Part shown: piece after piece, positions 10,154 to 20,425 of the stretch | Layout: every line of letters begins with the position of its first letter | How positions within the stretch are numbered: the first letter of the stretch is position 1 | DNA from: Spongilla lacustris | Lineage: Eukaryota > Porifera > Demospongiae > Spongillida > Spongillidae | Length of the DNA stretch: 64,000 nucleotides | Direction: 5' to 3' | NCBI GenBank assembly: GCA_949361645.1 | Contig: OX442422.1 | Location: 1,598,580 to 1,662,579, forward strand | Made by a program: the position numbers and the translations under genes | Notes under the pieces: model-generated | The model's input: only the letters and a program-made list of their open reading frames with translations | The model's database searches: none | What the model was told of the DNA's origin: nothing

Positions 10154-10932
10154 GCATTTGCTATTCGTTGTATACGGTGAAATGATTCGCAGTAGTAAGT
10201 CAAAAAGGTATGGTTTGATGGTTATAGAATTTTGTAGCGCATTGAATGGGTTGCTTTTTCTAAGATTTTGTTTCCGAGAATATGATATAATTATTATATT
10301 ATATAATAATTATAATTATAATTATAAATATTATATAATTATATACATTTGGCTATATGTATTTCTATATCGCTACTAAGAGCAGCCTGTATGCATGATT
10401 TTATGCATAATATCTGTTGTAGTACCTTCTAAAGGTATGTGTCAATCACTCCTTATATATTTGGCTGCAGTAGCATGTTTAGTAAGATCAGTGTAGAGAA
10501 TGTAAGTTAAACCACCACAGTTTTTTTTAGCGCTGTCATTCAGTTCCATACATTCAAAAGTACCGCTTTATACTGCCGTATTGACCGAATGAAAAAAGAT
10601 AATTAATATACCGTTGGAATGCACATTTTTTTACCCTTTTTAGAACCAATATCAATTTTTTTAAAAATATCCAACTACCTACCTTAATTAGGGAGATATC
10701 ATATACAACCCATATACATGTATATATGTATGTAAGTAAAAAAAAAAAAAAAAAATAGCAGGCGCCCTTGATCAGTGGAATATGTATCATAGTATATCAA
10801 GAAGGTATGTTTAGGAGTTGGACAGGTCAGTAGCTAAAATCAAAGGGGTGGATTTACCGGACCCCTCATTCGGCTCATTGAGTCATTCCTATACAAGAGT
10901 ATGCCCTATTCATTGTGACCATTGAATGCAAA
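10154..10932. other. AT-rich spacer, no gene seen
   Basis: It contains a palindromic AT stretch near 10280-10340 and an A19 run near 10739. No coding signal was recognised. Confidence 0.5.
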
Positions 10933-11013
10933 TGGTGTTGCAATATCTTTCCTTGTTAAAGACAACAACTAATTCTTGTCAGCACTCACAGCACATTAAT
11001 AGTTCTAGAAAGT
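10933..11013 (-). mobile_element. Candidate 3' LTR remnant of the copia element
   Basis: It aligns with 14201-14350 (shared blocks CTTTCCTT.TTAAAGACAA, AATTCTTGTCA and GGTTCTAGAAAGTT-like), with an internal stretch missing. It lies at the 3' end of the copia remnants. Confidence 0.5.
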
Positions 11014-11029
11014 TAAGAAATTATTTGAA

Positions 11030-11346
11030 AGAAGAAAATCATTCCTTTCATGATTCCAACATTGTGCCACTTGTTTCAGTCCATACAGTGAATGTTTGAG
11101 TCGACAAACAAGGCTCCTTTCCTGATTCTATGAAACCCTCCAGTTGTTCCATGCATCAAGATGACCATTTAGGAAGGCAGTGACTATGTCCATCTGATGA
11201 ATGTTCATGGCTTGCTGTGCAGCAATTGCTAATAGGGCACGAATTGAGTTAAGGCAAACCACTGGAGAAAAGGTCTCAAAATAATCAATACCATCTTCCT
11301 GTGAGAATAAGCGATTCCATTGCTTCTTGAATGGTTGTAGGTTCAC
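11030..11346 (-). pseudogene. Ty1/copia reverse transcriptase fragment
   Basis: The frame shows GIDYFETFSPVVCLNSIRALLAIAAQ and MNIHQMDIVTAFLNGHL, the standard copia RT N-terminal motifs. After a frameshift/deletion the SLYGLKQ motif follows (RLKHSLYGLKQVAQCWN, about 11041-11100). The catalytic YVDD block and the whole RNase H domain are missing; the LTR begins almost at once. The element is therefore internally deleted and dead. Confidence 0.8.
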
Positions 11347-11469
11347 AGATGTTCATTGTCAAGAAGGCACAAGGGTCAAAAATATGAGTATGTTCTCCAT
11401 ATTCATCATGAAACCTCTTCAGGGGAATTCCAGCTATTGAGCAAGTAGTTTTCCTCAAAGGCAAAGGGA

Positions 11470-12530
11470 CTAGTGAAGGTGATGGTTCTTTCTCTTGTAA
11501 TGGTTCTTTCTCTTGAGGTGATGATTCTTTCTCATGAGGTGATAGTTCTTTCTCTTGAGGAGATGGTTCTTTCTCATGAGGAGATGGTTCTTTCTCATGA
11601 GGTGAAGGTGCTTTCTCATGAGGTGATGGTTCTTTCTCACAAGGTGATCGTTCTTTCTCTTGAGGTGATGGTTCTTTCTCACAAGATGATCGTTCTTTCT
11701 CTTGAGGTAATGGTTCTTTTCTTTCTTGTAATTTTCTTTAGTTCCTTCTTCCATTTCATGAAATTTAATAGATGATAGCTGACCAAAATCTATCCCATTG
11801 AACACAACTTCTTTCAGAACAACACTTTTCCTTTTCTCTGGGTCCCAAAATCGATACCCTTTCTGGAATTCAGCATATCTGAATCTATAAGTTTTCTGCT
11901 TTCTTGTCAAGCTTCTTGCATTGGTCATCAGGAATATGGTCATAGGCTGTACACCCAAAAACCCGAAGATGTGGGACATCAGCTGCTTTGCCAAAACATC
12001 GAAAGTATGGTGTCTCTCCTCAGTGTGGTTGATGTGATGAGACAATTCCTGATGAATTCTGCAGTGTTAATCACTTCAGCCCAAAATCCCTTGCTTAGTC
12101 CTGCGTGGAACAACATCGCTTGCCCTGACTCACAGAGGGTTCGGTTAATCCTTTCAGCAACCCTGTTTTGTTCTGGTGTGTCCCTGACTGTCATCTCGTG
12201 ATGTATTCCTTTCAATTCCAGGAAGTCTTTGAACTCCTTACTCATATATTCGCCACCTTCATCTGTTCTCAGCATTTGGATATGTGATTCCCAATGATTC
12301 CACACCTCAGCTTCAAAATCCTTAAACTTCACCACCGCCTCTTTCTTCTCTCTCAATAAGTAGATTTTGGCCCATCTGGAAAAATCATCGATAAAAAGAA
12401 CAAAATATTTGCTACCACCAATGCTCTCAGACATAATACCACACATATCCCTGAGTGAATTAACTGCTTGGATCTCTCCCACTGGTTTGTTGGATTTTTG
12501 AGACATCTTGCTTGCACACATCTATCACAG
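11470..12530 (-). pseudogene. Ty1/copia integrase with expanded C-terminal repeat
   Basis: The catalytic core frame (11979-12521) contains FVLFIDDFSRWAKIYLL, LRTDEGGEYMSKEF and TPEQNRVAERINRTL, so the D,D(35)E residues can be traced. A frame change near 12000 leads to the integrase C-terminus (11470-12045; FGFLGVQPM, YRFWDPEKRK). It ends in a tandem 21-bp repeat encoding seven-residue K/R/N/H/L units. It lies between protease and RT, as copia gene order requires. Confidence 0.85.
11473..11720. repeat. 21-bp coding minisatellite in copia integrase tail
   Basis: About eleven copies of a GGTGATGGTTCTTTCTCTTGA-like unit (7 codons, KRKNHHL on the - strand). The length keeps the frame open. Confidence 0.85.
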
Positions 12531-12812
12531 AATGTTAATGAGTCACTGTGTGCAAGAGATCTTCACACTACATATTTGACCTTTCTTAATTGTCTCTCGC
12601 AATTGAAGTTCTGTCTCTGATGCCACAAGTTAAGATCAGCTGTTACTTTTGCGTCAGAGATTAGAACTTCTTCAGCAAACTTTATTTGCCCGGCCTTTAG
12701 GTATCTTGACTTGACAGTCTTAAAGGAATAGCCAATCTCTCTTTATACCTACTTTTCCCTTCTGATCCAAAATATTAAACTTTTCTTCACAGAATTGAAC
12801 TTCCATCCCTTT

Positions 12813-13060
12813 TTACAGCAATGCTGAAACCAAAAGAAGACTGCATGTCAAGTCAGGTACTAGAAGCACATCCTTCACAGTGAACTGATCGGTTCCTTTA
12901 TCTAAAATTGTTTGAATAGCTATGTCCCCATATCCAAGTGCCTGGATTGAGGCAGTTCTAACTTTCTGAGGTGTTCTGAAGGCAATGTAGTTGACAAACC
13001 AAATCACCTCAAAAGTCATGTGCCGGCTTGCTCCTGAATCAACAATCCATGCTGAATTTT
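12813..13060 (-). pseudogene. Ty1/copia protease fragment
   Basis: The - strand reads AWIVDSGASRHMTFE at about 13010-13055 (DSG is the copia protease catalytic motif), then FVNY, VRTASIQALGYGDIAI and VKDVLLVPDLTCSLL. Stops and frame changes separate it from integrase. Confidence 0.75.
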
Positions 13061-13173
13061 CAACTTAGTTTTCCAACAGCCCAACGACAAACATCTGTTC
13101 TTTTGATCAGGCTTGGAATCATCATCTTCCTGCAGCAAATTAGTCTGACTTCTCCAGATATCTTAAAATGTCC

Positions 13174-13380
13174 TCATCCACATCCACGGCCAACAAAGGT
13201 ACCACGAGTGTCGGAATTGTATTGGGGCTTCTTGCACTCAAAGGATCTGTGGCATCCACAGTTGTAGCATTCTCGCTGGTAAGTACTATGAAGTACTGAG
13301 TCTCCTTGATCGTCATTTGCTGACGCTTGAGTTTCTGACTGTAGTATCCAGTCTATAGCTGGCGCCACACACATATACAA
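13174..13380 (-). pseudogene. Ty1/copia Gag zinc-knuckle fragment
   Basis: It contains ECYNCGCHRSFECKK, a CCHC knuckle with one residue fewer than the normal CX2CX4HX4C spacing, consistent with decay. It sits between the Gag N-terminal part and protease. Confidence 0.55.
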
Positions 13381-13630
13381 ACCAGTTGAGTCCCAGATAG
13401 TGCGAAGTATAATTGGTAGAGAGAGCGATCACTGGTACAGCATAACCTATTTATATCAACTAGGCAAAACTTGTCTGACTACAAACCAAACTGGTTTGAC
13501 AACCTAAACCAGTTCCTAGCAAGTTACACACACTAAACCGGTTTCTATCAATGTACAGAACTCAGTTGCTACTGTAGACAATGGGTACATGTAACACCTA
13601 ATATATCACACTCACTTATGAGGGCAAGCT
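13381..13630. other. Unassigned insert within copia gag
   Basis: About 250 bp separates the two gag parts and shows no gag-like frame. It carries repeated AAACCAG/CTGGTTT words (CAAACCAGTTGAG, CCAAACTGGTTTG, TAAACCAGTTCC, TAAACCGGTTTC), suggesting a small insertion with internal inverted words. Confidence 0.35.
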
Positions 13631-13639
13631 GTTGAACAT

Positions 13640-14095
13640 ATCAAAGTGTGGAGCCATATCCGTGAGTCATCAATGCTGTTTGAAGATCATCCCATAATTT
13701 TAGGAGACCTAGCAATAAAATCATCACTTCTGTTCCTCTGTGATACTTTGGTTGATGGCTACCATTTTGTCACAAATCTCCTTAAATCGCTTAAGATGAT
13801 CACTGATCGATTCTCCTTGCATAAGGCGGTAGGTTAGAGATTCACACATCAAGAGCATTTTGCTCATTAGACTTTTCCGCTCAATACGATCCTTTAGCAT
13901 CAACCAAATCTCCCTTGGAGTTGTACATTCCAACTGGCTGATTGACATAGCCAAAATTGCCATCACCTGGTCTCTCTGTTCAACGCACCTATGTTCAGCA
14001 GATTCATTCTCTACCTGCTCTCTTGTACTATCGTCGACAAAGGCCCACAGCCTTTTTGCTACGGAATTTCCACGTGGACCAGTTTGTTCAGTCAC
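13640..14095 (-). pseudogene. Ty1/copia Gag (UBN2-type) fragment
   Basis: The frame 13724-14095 reads KRLWAFVDDSTREQVENESAEH, CTTPREIWLMLKDRIER, YRLMQGESISDHLKRFKEICDKM. After a one-base frameshift near 13724 it continues MILLLGLLKLWDDLQTALMTHG (about 13650-13720). This is the classic copia gag-polypeptide order. Confidence 0.8.
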
Positions 14096-14186
14096 TTTGT
14101 CAATTGACCACTTTTTCCCATTTTTGTCGGTCCTCTTCTAGAAAGATACCACAAAGCTCTCCCTTTCTGTCAGAATTACAGTGGCC

Positions 14187-14200
14187 CTGGGCCCGCAACC
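14187..14200 (-). promoter_or_regulatory. Copia primer-binding site (half tRNA-iMet type)
   Basis: The - strand reads GGTTGCGGGCCCAG. Drosophila copia primes from the 5' half of initiator tRNA-Met at GGTTATGGGCCCAG; the site here differs at two positions and lies exactly between gag and the LTR-like block. Confidence 0.55.
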
Positions 14201-14350
14201 TATTAGAATGTCTTTCCTTATAAAAGACAATAACCAATTCTTGTCAACGCACACAGCACACAACTCTAACTGAACATTCTAGACTGATAAAGGGGTGGGG
14301 GGTTAAAATCACACAAAATATGTACAAATAGATATTAATGGTTCTAGAAA
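14201..14350 (-). mobile_element. Candidate 5' LTR of the copia element
   Basis: It adjoins the primer-binding site and shares blocks with 10933-11013. The outer boundary is uncertain. Confidence 0.45.
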
Positions 14351-14578
14351 GTTCCACTGGAGTCGTACATACTGAATCTAATATACAACAAATGGGTAGG
14401 GCCAGGAACACTCGAGATGGCCCTGCTTGTTGTGGTAGATTTGGGGGAGAAACATAGGACCTTGTACGAAAACATTTTAGTTTGAAATGCATGGTCTGGC
14501 AACACATTTCTAATGGCAGTAAGAGCTACATGTATATGCAAACTATCTACTGTACTGCATGCCTCATAATAAACTAAC

Positions 14579-14686
14579 CTCATCCTTGGCATTGATATCA
14601 GCTCCTATATCCAGTAGAGCTACCACTGTAGCAGTGTCACCACACATTGATGTAGGAAGAAGCTGTCGTGTAGACATATTCCATTC
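14579..14686 (-). pseudogene. Orphan ankyrin-repeat exon
   Basis: A 108-nt open segment on the - strand is bounded by an acceptor (TGTATAG before 14686) and a donor (GAG then GTTAGT after 14579). It encodes 36 residues ending SMCGDTATVVALLDIGADINAKDE, a clear ankyrin-repeat C-terminal half (TALMLA part degenerate). The length of 108 nt keeps phase 0, as expected for a modular ankyrin exon. No neighbouring exon was found, so it is either an isolated exon of a gene with long introns or a remnant. Confidence 0.5.
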
Positions 14687-14689
14687 CTA

Positions 14690-16043
14690 TACAACAGTAA
14701 GACATGTAAAGGTTTACATAACAGTAACATAGCTCAGTACAATGTAACATGGTACAATACTATCCACTACAATGCATATACTCAGGAACATGCATAGCTC
14801 ATTATTGTACTTCTATAGCAACACCCTCAATTAAAAGACAAAGAATGAACAAGTAGAAAAAATACTTTCTACAATGCTCAGGAGTTGATAGCAATACAAT
14901 ACTACCAAGTTCTTACAAGTATATCCAGGCATAAGTATTAGGGGCTCACAAATTCACAATAAACTGACAGTCTGCATGGATTGATGGCCCAAATAAAAAC
15001 AATCATTTTTATAATGTCCTTTATCTTGATGTGTGCTAAGCTAGCCAATTCAAACACCTTGTGACAGACATGTACATATATGTGCCCTGTCTGATACTCT
15101 GCTCACTATAATTTCTATTATGCCTCCACTGTAGCAAGCATTGGAAGTGTGCATCATGACGAAGTGGCATTTATTGACACATGTATATGGTTGCATGCTA
15201 TACAGCAGTGTAAGTTGTGTAATTTATTGTACTTGACTGATGTACACTTGGCTGGTCTCAGCTTGTATAACATCTTATGCACAATAAGATGTCTGAGTAT
15301 ATGTGAATCATGGTGTAAAGGTAACAATCAATGTAGCACCAAACTAAGGCCAAGGCACTGCATGCTTGGATTACATGTAGGTACATGTAAATTGTTGATG
15401 TAATTCCAATCTACGTAGCATACACCTTGGCAATGAGAGAAAGCAGTGTGCCTGATCTGTTTACATCTTAAAGTAACTTAATTTCTTTGAAACTAAATGA
15501 TTAAGCTAGCTGGGCTCACAATAATGACCATAGCAATTTGCCTACAGTGTAATAGTTTTTATATGTTAAGCTTTATTTCCTTCTTCATTATTATTGTAGA
15601 TTACAATGTGCCAAAGTTAAAAATTCTCTTATGGGACAGAAATCTTGATTGCTGATCATGTTTTAACAGTTACGTAATTTATGTATCGGCTGCCAAAGAA
15701 AACAAGTGAAATCGCTACAATTGCTCTTGAAGTTGCATGCCATAATAATGACGTCGTCTCATTTCTGACATCAGGGTAAATGTAAAAATGTTACAATTAT
15801 AAATTGCCTATTCTAGTCTATGGTTCAATCATGACTCATGATAAAGTTATGATGCCTATCCAATCGAATCTATCCAGAACACAAAGAGTGTGGGGAATGA
15901 ATTGTTTTCTTAGCTTATTTCACTGCATTTCTGAGCCTATCCGAATAGACCCCTTTGAGTCTATATAGTATATGACTTCAGGAAGAACTAGCTGATATCA
16001 CGGTCGTTCCCTGACCTTACAAGCGGCACTTCTCTGTGCCGTA
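14690..16043. other. No gene seen
   Basis: AT-rich sequence without a recognised repeat. An open frame at 15149-15403 is cysteine-rich but has no homologous motif that I know. Confidence 0.5.
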
Positions 16044-16051
16044 TTGGTCTG

Positions 16052-17233
16052 CAGTGCTGCCGCGGTTGACCGGTTGGAGGAAGTCACGGACGGCCAGTTG
16101 ACCAGAATAGACCTCTGGCGGTCACGGTCACGGCTAGAGATAGCCGTGACCATTCCATACGGTCACGATCACGGGCAGGCCGTTTGAAACCTATCCGGCA
16201 CGGTCACGGTCAGTTTTGGACCGTCAAAAACCGCCAGTTCGTACTTACCGGTCACGGCAGACGGTCTTAATCGGTCAAAACTTACATACGTGTATATATT
16301 ACTGTATTGGCAGCGTATATAACTCCGCATGCACTGCTGGTCATCGACTCATCGGTTTGCGGCTTTCTACTGATACCAGATGCAATCATATTTATAGCAA
16401 TGATTCAACGGATAAATACAAAGAAGAATAAAACAGCCTGAAGAGAATTAAGGAGGTGAGGATGGAAATTAGGGCTGGCACTTAAGTTCTTTTTGCAGCG
16501 TAAAAGCAAAATCCTTTCAAGCCTGTCTGCCTCAATTCTCCATGCATGCACCTCTTTCTGTCAAGGATTAGCTTCAATTGGGAAAAACACGTTCAGAGGT
16601 TGTACTTGACGCTGGAACAGCCAAATATTTTAGTGTCATCTTTGCTATATTCGGAAAATTTCTGCTACACCAGTCTATGGCATTATTTACACGCCAATTA
16701 GTGGATTTTGCTGTTAGGTCTTGACGAAACCGCTCATCGTCTACCATCTCTTTCCTGCATGGTTATCTGCATCACAGTAGGATCAGCAGCCAAACGCTCT
16801 GCATCGTGTTTATCAAAATCATTTTTTAAAAGCATCCAATGCAATTGTTGTGCATGTCATCTCCGTTCAATTGGACCATATACACTATCAGTAATATAAT
16901 TGGACATCTGCAGGTGCATCAGTCATCAGTACCATACCAGCAATATTGTAAATCTCTTCCTTGAACCTGGCATGAGCCTGTGCTTTCTGGGAAGCTATCA
17001 ACCAAGATAAATTCTTGTGGTTCTTCGATATCGTCAGCCATATTGCAGTAGCTATTTGACCATCAGTGACCGGATAATATTTTTTACGGTCAGCCGTAAA
17101 ATTCTGACGGTCACCCTACTTTGACGGCTCAGACGGCCAGACACATTGACGGCCCGCGGCCGATGGCGGTCAGCACAAATTTTGGCAAATTTTCGCGGCT
17201 GCCGGACGGCCAAGGCTGGCCGCGGCAACACTG
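16052..17233. mobile_element. hAT-family DNA transposon with 8-bp TSD
   Basis: The left end starts CAGTGCTGCCGCGG and the right end is the reverse complement of CAGTGTTGCCGCGG (13 of 14 inverted). Both sides carry the perfect 8-bp direct repeat TTGGTCTG (16044-16051 and 17234-17241), the target duplication length of hAT elements. Subterminal regions are GC-rich with many CGGTCACGGTC words, the rest is AT-rich. The total of 1182 bp is too short for a full transposase; remnants lie inside. Confidence 0.9.
16573..17041 (-). pseudogene. hAT transposase remnant
   Basis: At 16573-16750 the - strand reads EMVDDERFRQDL ... WCSRNFPNIAKMTLKYLAVPASSTTSERVFPN-stop, the hAT C-terminal dimerisation domain (FP..A.....YL.VPASST.SERVFS). 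Upstream in other frames are an ATG at 17041 (MADDIEEPQEF) and short patches with stops. The BED finger and catalytic RNase H-like core are deleted, so it cannot encode active transposase. Confidence 0.75.
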
Positions 17234-17241
17234 TTGGTCTG

Positions 17242-18780
17242 GGTACGGAGACTAATTAACGGATAAATTTTAGTATGGTACATCGCCACCCCTGCCCTCA
17301 ACTGTACCTTACACGATTAAATGTACGTGCAAAGGCACATGCAGGTTGCAATATAATGCCAGCACAGGAAAATTTTTTCGATTCCTGAACTACAATGTAG
17401 GCATGATCCCAAGCTGGCTGATAACGACTAAATCAACCATGAGGGTGACAAAGTCAACTGTGAATTTTTTTAAAAACCTAGGGGGAACTGAATAGGAAAC
17501 TTTTTCCTGTGCAGCCTGTGGATCATGAAACAACTATTAATAATTCTTGTCATATTACATCTGTTACTACATGTACGAAATTATGGTAATTTTATGCTAG
17601 CCAAAATCTGCCAAATCTATGGTTTTGTGACTTAAGAAGTGCGCTGGCGGAAAGTGCCGGGCAAAGCTCTACCCCAGACCCCGATGGAGGAACTGTGCTT
17701 CCCCATCAGGAGAGGGAGGCGTATCCCTTCCCGCCCTCGCCCTTACCATTGCCCGACCCCTTGCCAAGCCGGCCGGGCCACAAAATCCTGCATCCACCCC
17801 TGAATCAGGCATGAGCGTGATGATTACTGGTTTTTCTTAGTCGCGATTAATCGATATTCGTTTCCGGCTTCATATGCAGAAATCGGTAGGAAATCGACTA
17901 CCCCTTTTTAAAAATGTTCCATATTATACAGGTACAATGATTCAGGTATGATTATTATAACTACAGGGTAATCCATCCTTGGACGTGAAGTTTAACCGAC
18001 ATTCATCTTTCATGCATTATATAGTGTCAACTGAAAGCATCATACTCCGAGATTAAAAATTCAGTCCAAGTTCTAAAAAATATCGGGACCTACGTTAGTA
18101 TAGATCCTACATGTATGTAGGATTTGAAGTGTCATACAAAAACAAAACACTAATACATGCACCCTTTGTTGTTTCATGATCAGTAGACGGACTCCTACAC
18201 AGAAAGGCAAACCATTTTACCAAGCGTATACAGGTACAGTGAAATGGCGATGTTGTCTATGCCTATGGTTCGATGTCGGAGGGCACAGAGATTTTAGCAT
18301 GTTTTCATCTGCAGTCCTATTTTTCTGTGCATTTCTTTCTCGTTTTAATGTATGTGAAAAATAATCATTATATATAATTCATTATCTTTTCACCGGGCTG
18401 AGCTTCAATATCACAACTGTAGCCTAGTACTGATGTTCCCCGATAACTTAATCGATATAAAAGTGGATCAAAAAGAGCCTATTCCTACACACTTCTTCCC
18501 GCAAACGCAATTACATGCAATGTGATCACACCATATCGCTCAGCCCATGCCAGAGTATGGTATATCGGTAACCGCAGAACTGAGTAAAAAGTATATACAA
18601 GTATGAATATTCATGTTAAGCCGTAAATTTTTTAAAAAATATGTAATATCAGTAGGACTTATGCGGATGTATTTTTTGAAGCGGACTAAAGCGATTATTT
18701 GTCACAGTGGGAATCTAGCGAGGCAGTCAAGTTGTCAAACTTGCATCATATGGGAGATGAGAGGAGGGCCCAAACCCTTA
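17242..18780. other. Intergenic, transposon-end-like sequence near 17.7 kb
   Basis: A GC-rich patch (about 17640-17802) ends, read on the - strand, with CAGGGGTGGATGCAGG, the style of many hAT ends. I could not find its partner, so no element is called. The rest has no gene that I recognise. Confidence 0.35.
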
Positions 18781-18789
18781 TTTTGCCAA

Positions 18790-18890
18790 ACTCCTCGGGT
18801 GAAAAATCGCCAATCTTTGCAGATTTCGAACTCGCTACCTCGTGATTCAGAACCACTGGTTTTAGCGTTGAGCCAAATGACTTGTTATGA
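18790..18890 (-). repeat. tRNA-derived SINE-like segment
   Basis: The - strand has a box-A-like TGGCTCAACGC about 40 nt upstream of a box-B-like GAGTTCGAAATC. Between them is an anticodon-arm-like GTGGTTCTGAATCAC. This is the arrangement of an internal RNA polymerase III promoter from a tRNA. The acceptor stem is not closed, so it is a SINE head or tRNA pseudogene rather than a working tRNA. Confidence 0.4.
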
Positions 18891-19851
18891 ATATGATATG
18901 CTAAAACTAATTTTATCAGCATTGCATCAGGTCCATAAATCATCATGTGTGTGCGGATACTGTACATGTCTTTCGGGCAGCAGAGTACTATGTTATTGAT
19001 GCAGCCCTGGCAATAGGCAGGGGTTGGTTACCAGATCTATCATCACTAGTTCAGTGGAGAATCTACGTGCAAGGGTGATGATAAGGTATATACTGATTGT
19101 TTCAGACACAGATGGCCCCCATTCAATATTTATTCATAGCAGATTTTCCTGACACTGGAACCATGAATATTGCAGTGGGCAACATGTTCGCAATCTTTCC
19201 CCCAGTGTGCGTATGAGCATCACACAGGTGCATTACAGCAACAAATGCTATCAGGGACGCGAAGTGCATCTGCTCAGTGCTACAAAAAATGCATAGCTAC
19301 TTTCCTGTTCCCCTGCAGCCGCCTAAAATGCTGATTATAGGAAATGTCCCCTAGCTGCAATGGTATGTGTCACTTGCTGGCCTGACCTATTTTCAACTGC
19401 TTCCTATGGGTCTGCACCCCGCTAAACGGCTATGCTAAGGGATGCCTATTTTCCTAACGGGATGCCGAGTTTCCTAAGAAAATTGGAGTGGAGGTGCAAA
19501 AATTCCTAGGAAAAATGGCACGGGGGTAAAAAATTTTCAGGCATTCCATTTTTCCTGTGAAAGTCACCGGTGATAAAGTCGCCATTATGACATTATACAT
19601 GCATGCTTGTAGCTTTCATGTAACTAACAAGCAGCAGCTGCTCAAATGATTGGGGTTCATACATATTTTCTCTGGTATCATGAAAATTATGCTAACCTAT
19701 TATTATTATTATTATTATTATGCATGATTATTATTATAAATGAAAAGTGCAGTTGACAACTGCAGCTCCTGCATGCGCGCCACTGTACACCTACATGCAT
19801 CATTTGGCCGGCTGTCTATAAATAAAATTCTGAACTGTAGTATAATTCTAC
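18891..19851. other. No gene seen
   Basis: Includes a repeated TTTCCTA / GGGATGCC block (19436-19560) and a short (ATT)n tract near 19700. Confidence 0.45.
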
Positions 19852-20024
19852 CTGCTCCTCGAAGACTATAGCGTATGCTTCTTCAGCTAAAACAATATGA
19901 TCTGGACATTTTGCCGGTATATATGTATATATATATATACTGACCTACCTTCCTGGGGAAGCGCAGATTTTGGCAGATACGCCTCATAGAAGCTCCGGCT
20001 GAATTCATTACATATGACCTGACT
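19852..20024 (-). CDS. Possible two-exon piece of an unknown gene
   Basis: On the - strand, an exon ending at 19949 before GTAGGT reads EFSRSFYEAYLPKSALPQE. A second exon 19886-19852, preceded by TTGTTTTAG and followed by GTAGAA, reads AEEAYAIVFEEQ. They join in phase 1 without a stop. The intron would be 62 bp, similar to the Ig genes. The upstream acceptor is weak and I recognise no family. Confidence 0.3.
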
Positions 20025-20425
20025 GTGTCATCCAAAAATGCTGGAATTTCGGTTCAATACAACATTTGCATGCTAGCTGTCACAAGTAGATGCCCGCTTT
20101 TTTCAGGATCCGCATTGTACCAACGACAGATATAATTGCACCAAACTCGATCGGGAGGACTCTGATTCCATTATTTAGCTCACCTCTTTCGTTCTCGTGA
20201 AGGCGTTTTGACAAAAACAACTTCGCTAGCCAAAAGTGGTGAACAAAGTTATACTATCATAGATATAAGAGTAAATTATCTATGATTGCCCATACCGTTC
20301 TACAGTATAACTGGAGCATCAAGATCATGGACACTTACTTGTACCTGGGACACACAGCTACATGTATTAAGATGGCTAAGTAAGATATTCAAGTAGGTGA
20401 GGTTATTCAAAACATCTGATGTTTC

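Noticed and set aside
17640..17802. Second hAT element ending CAGGGGTGGATGCAGG
   Set aside because: Only one end could be seen; no inverted partner or target duplication located.
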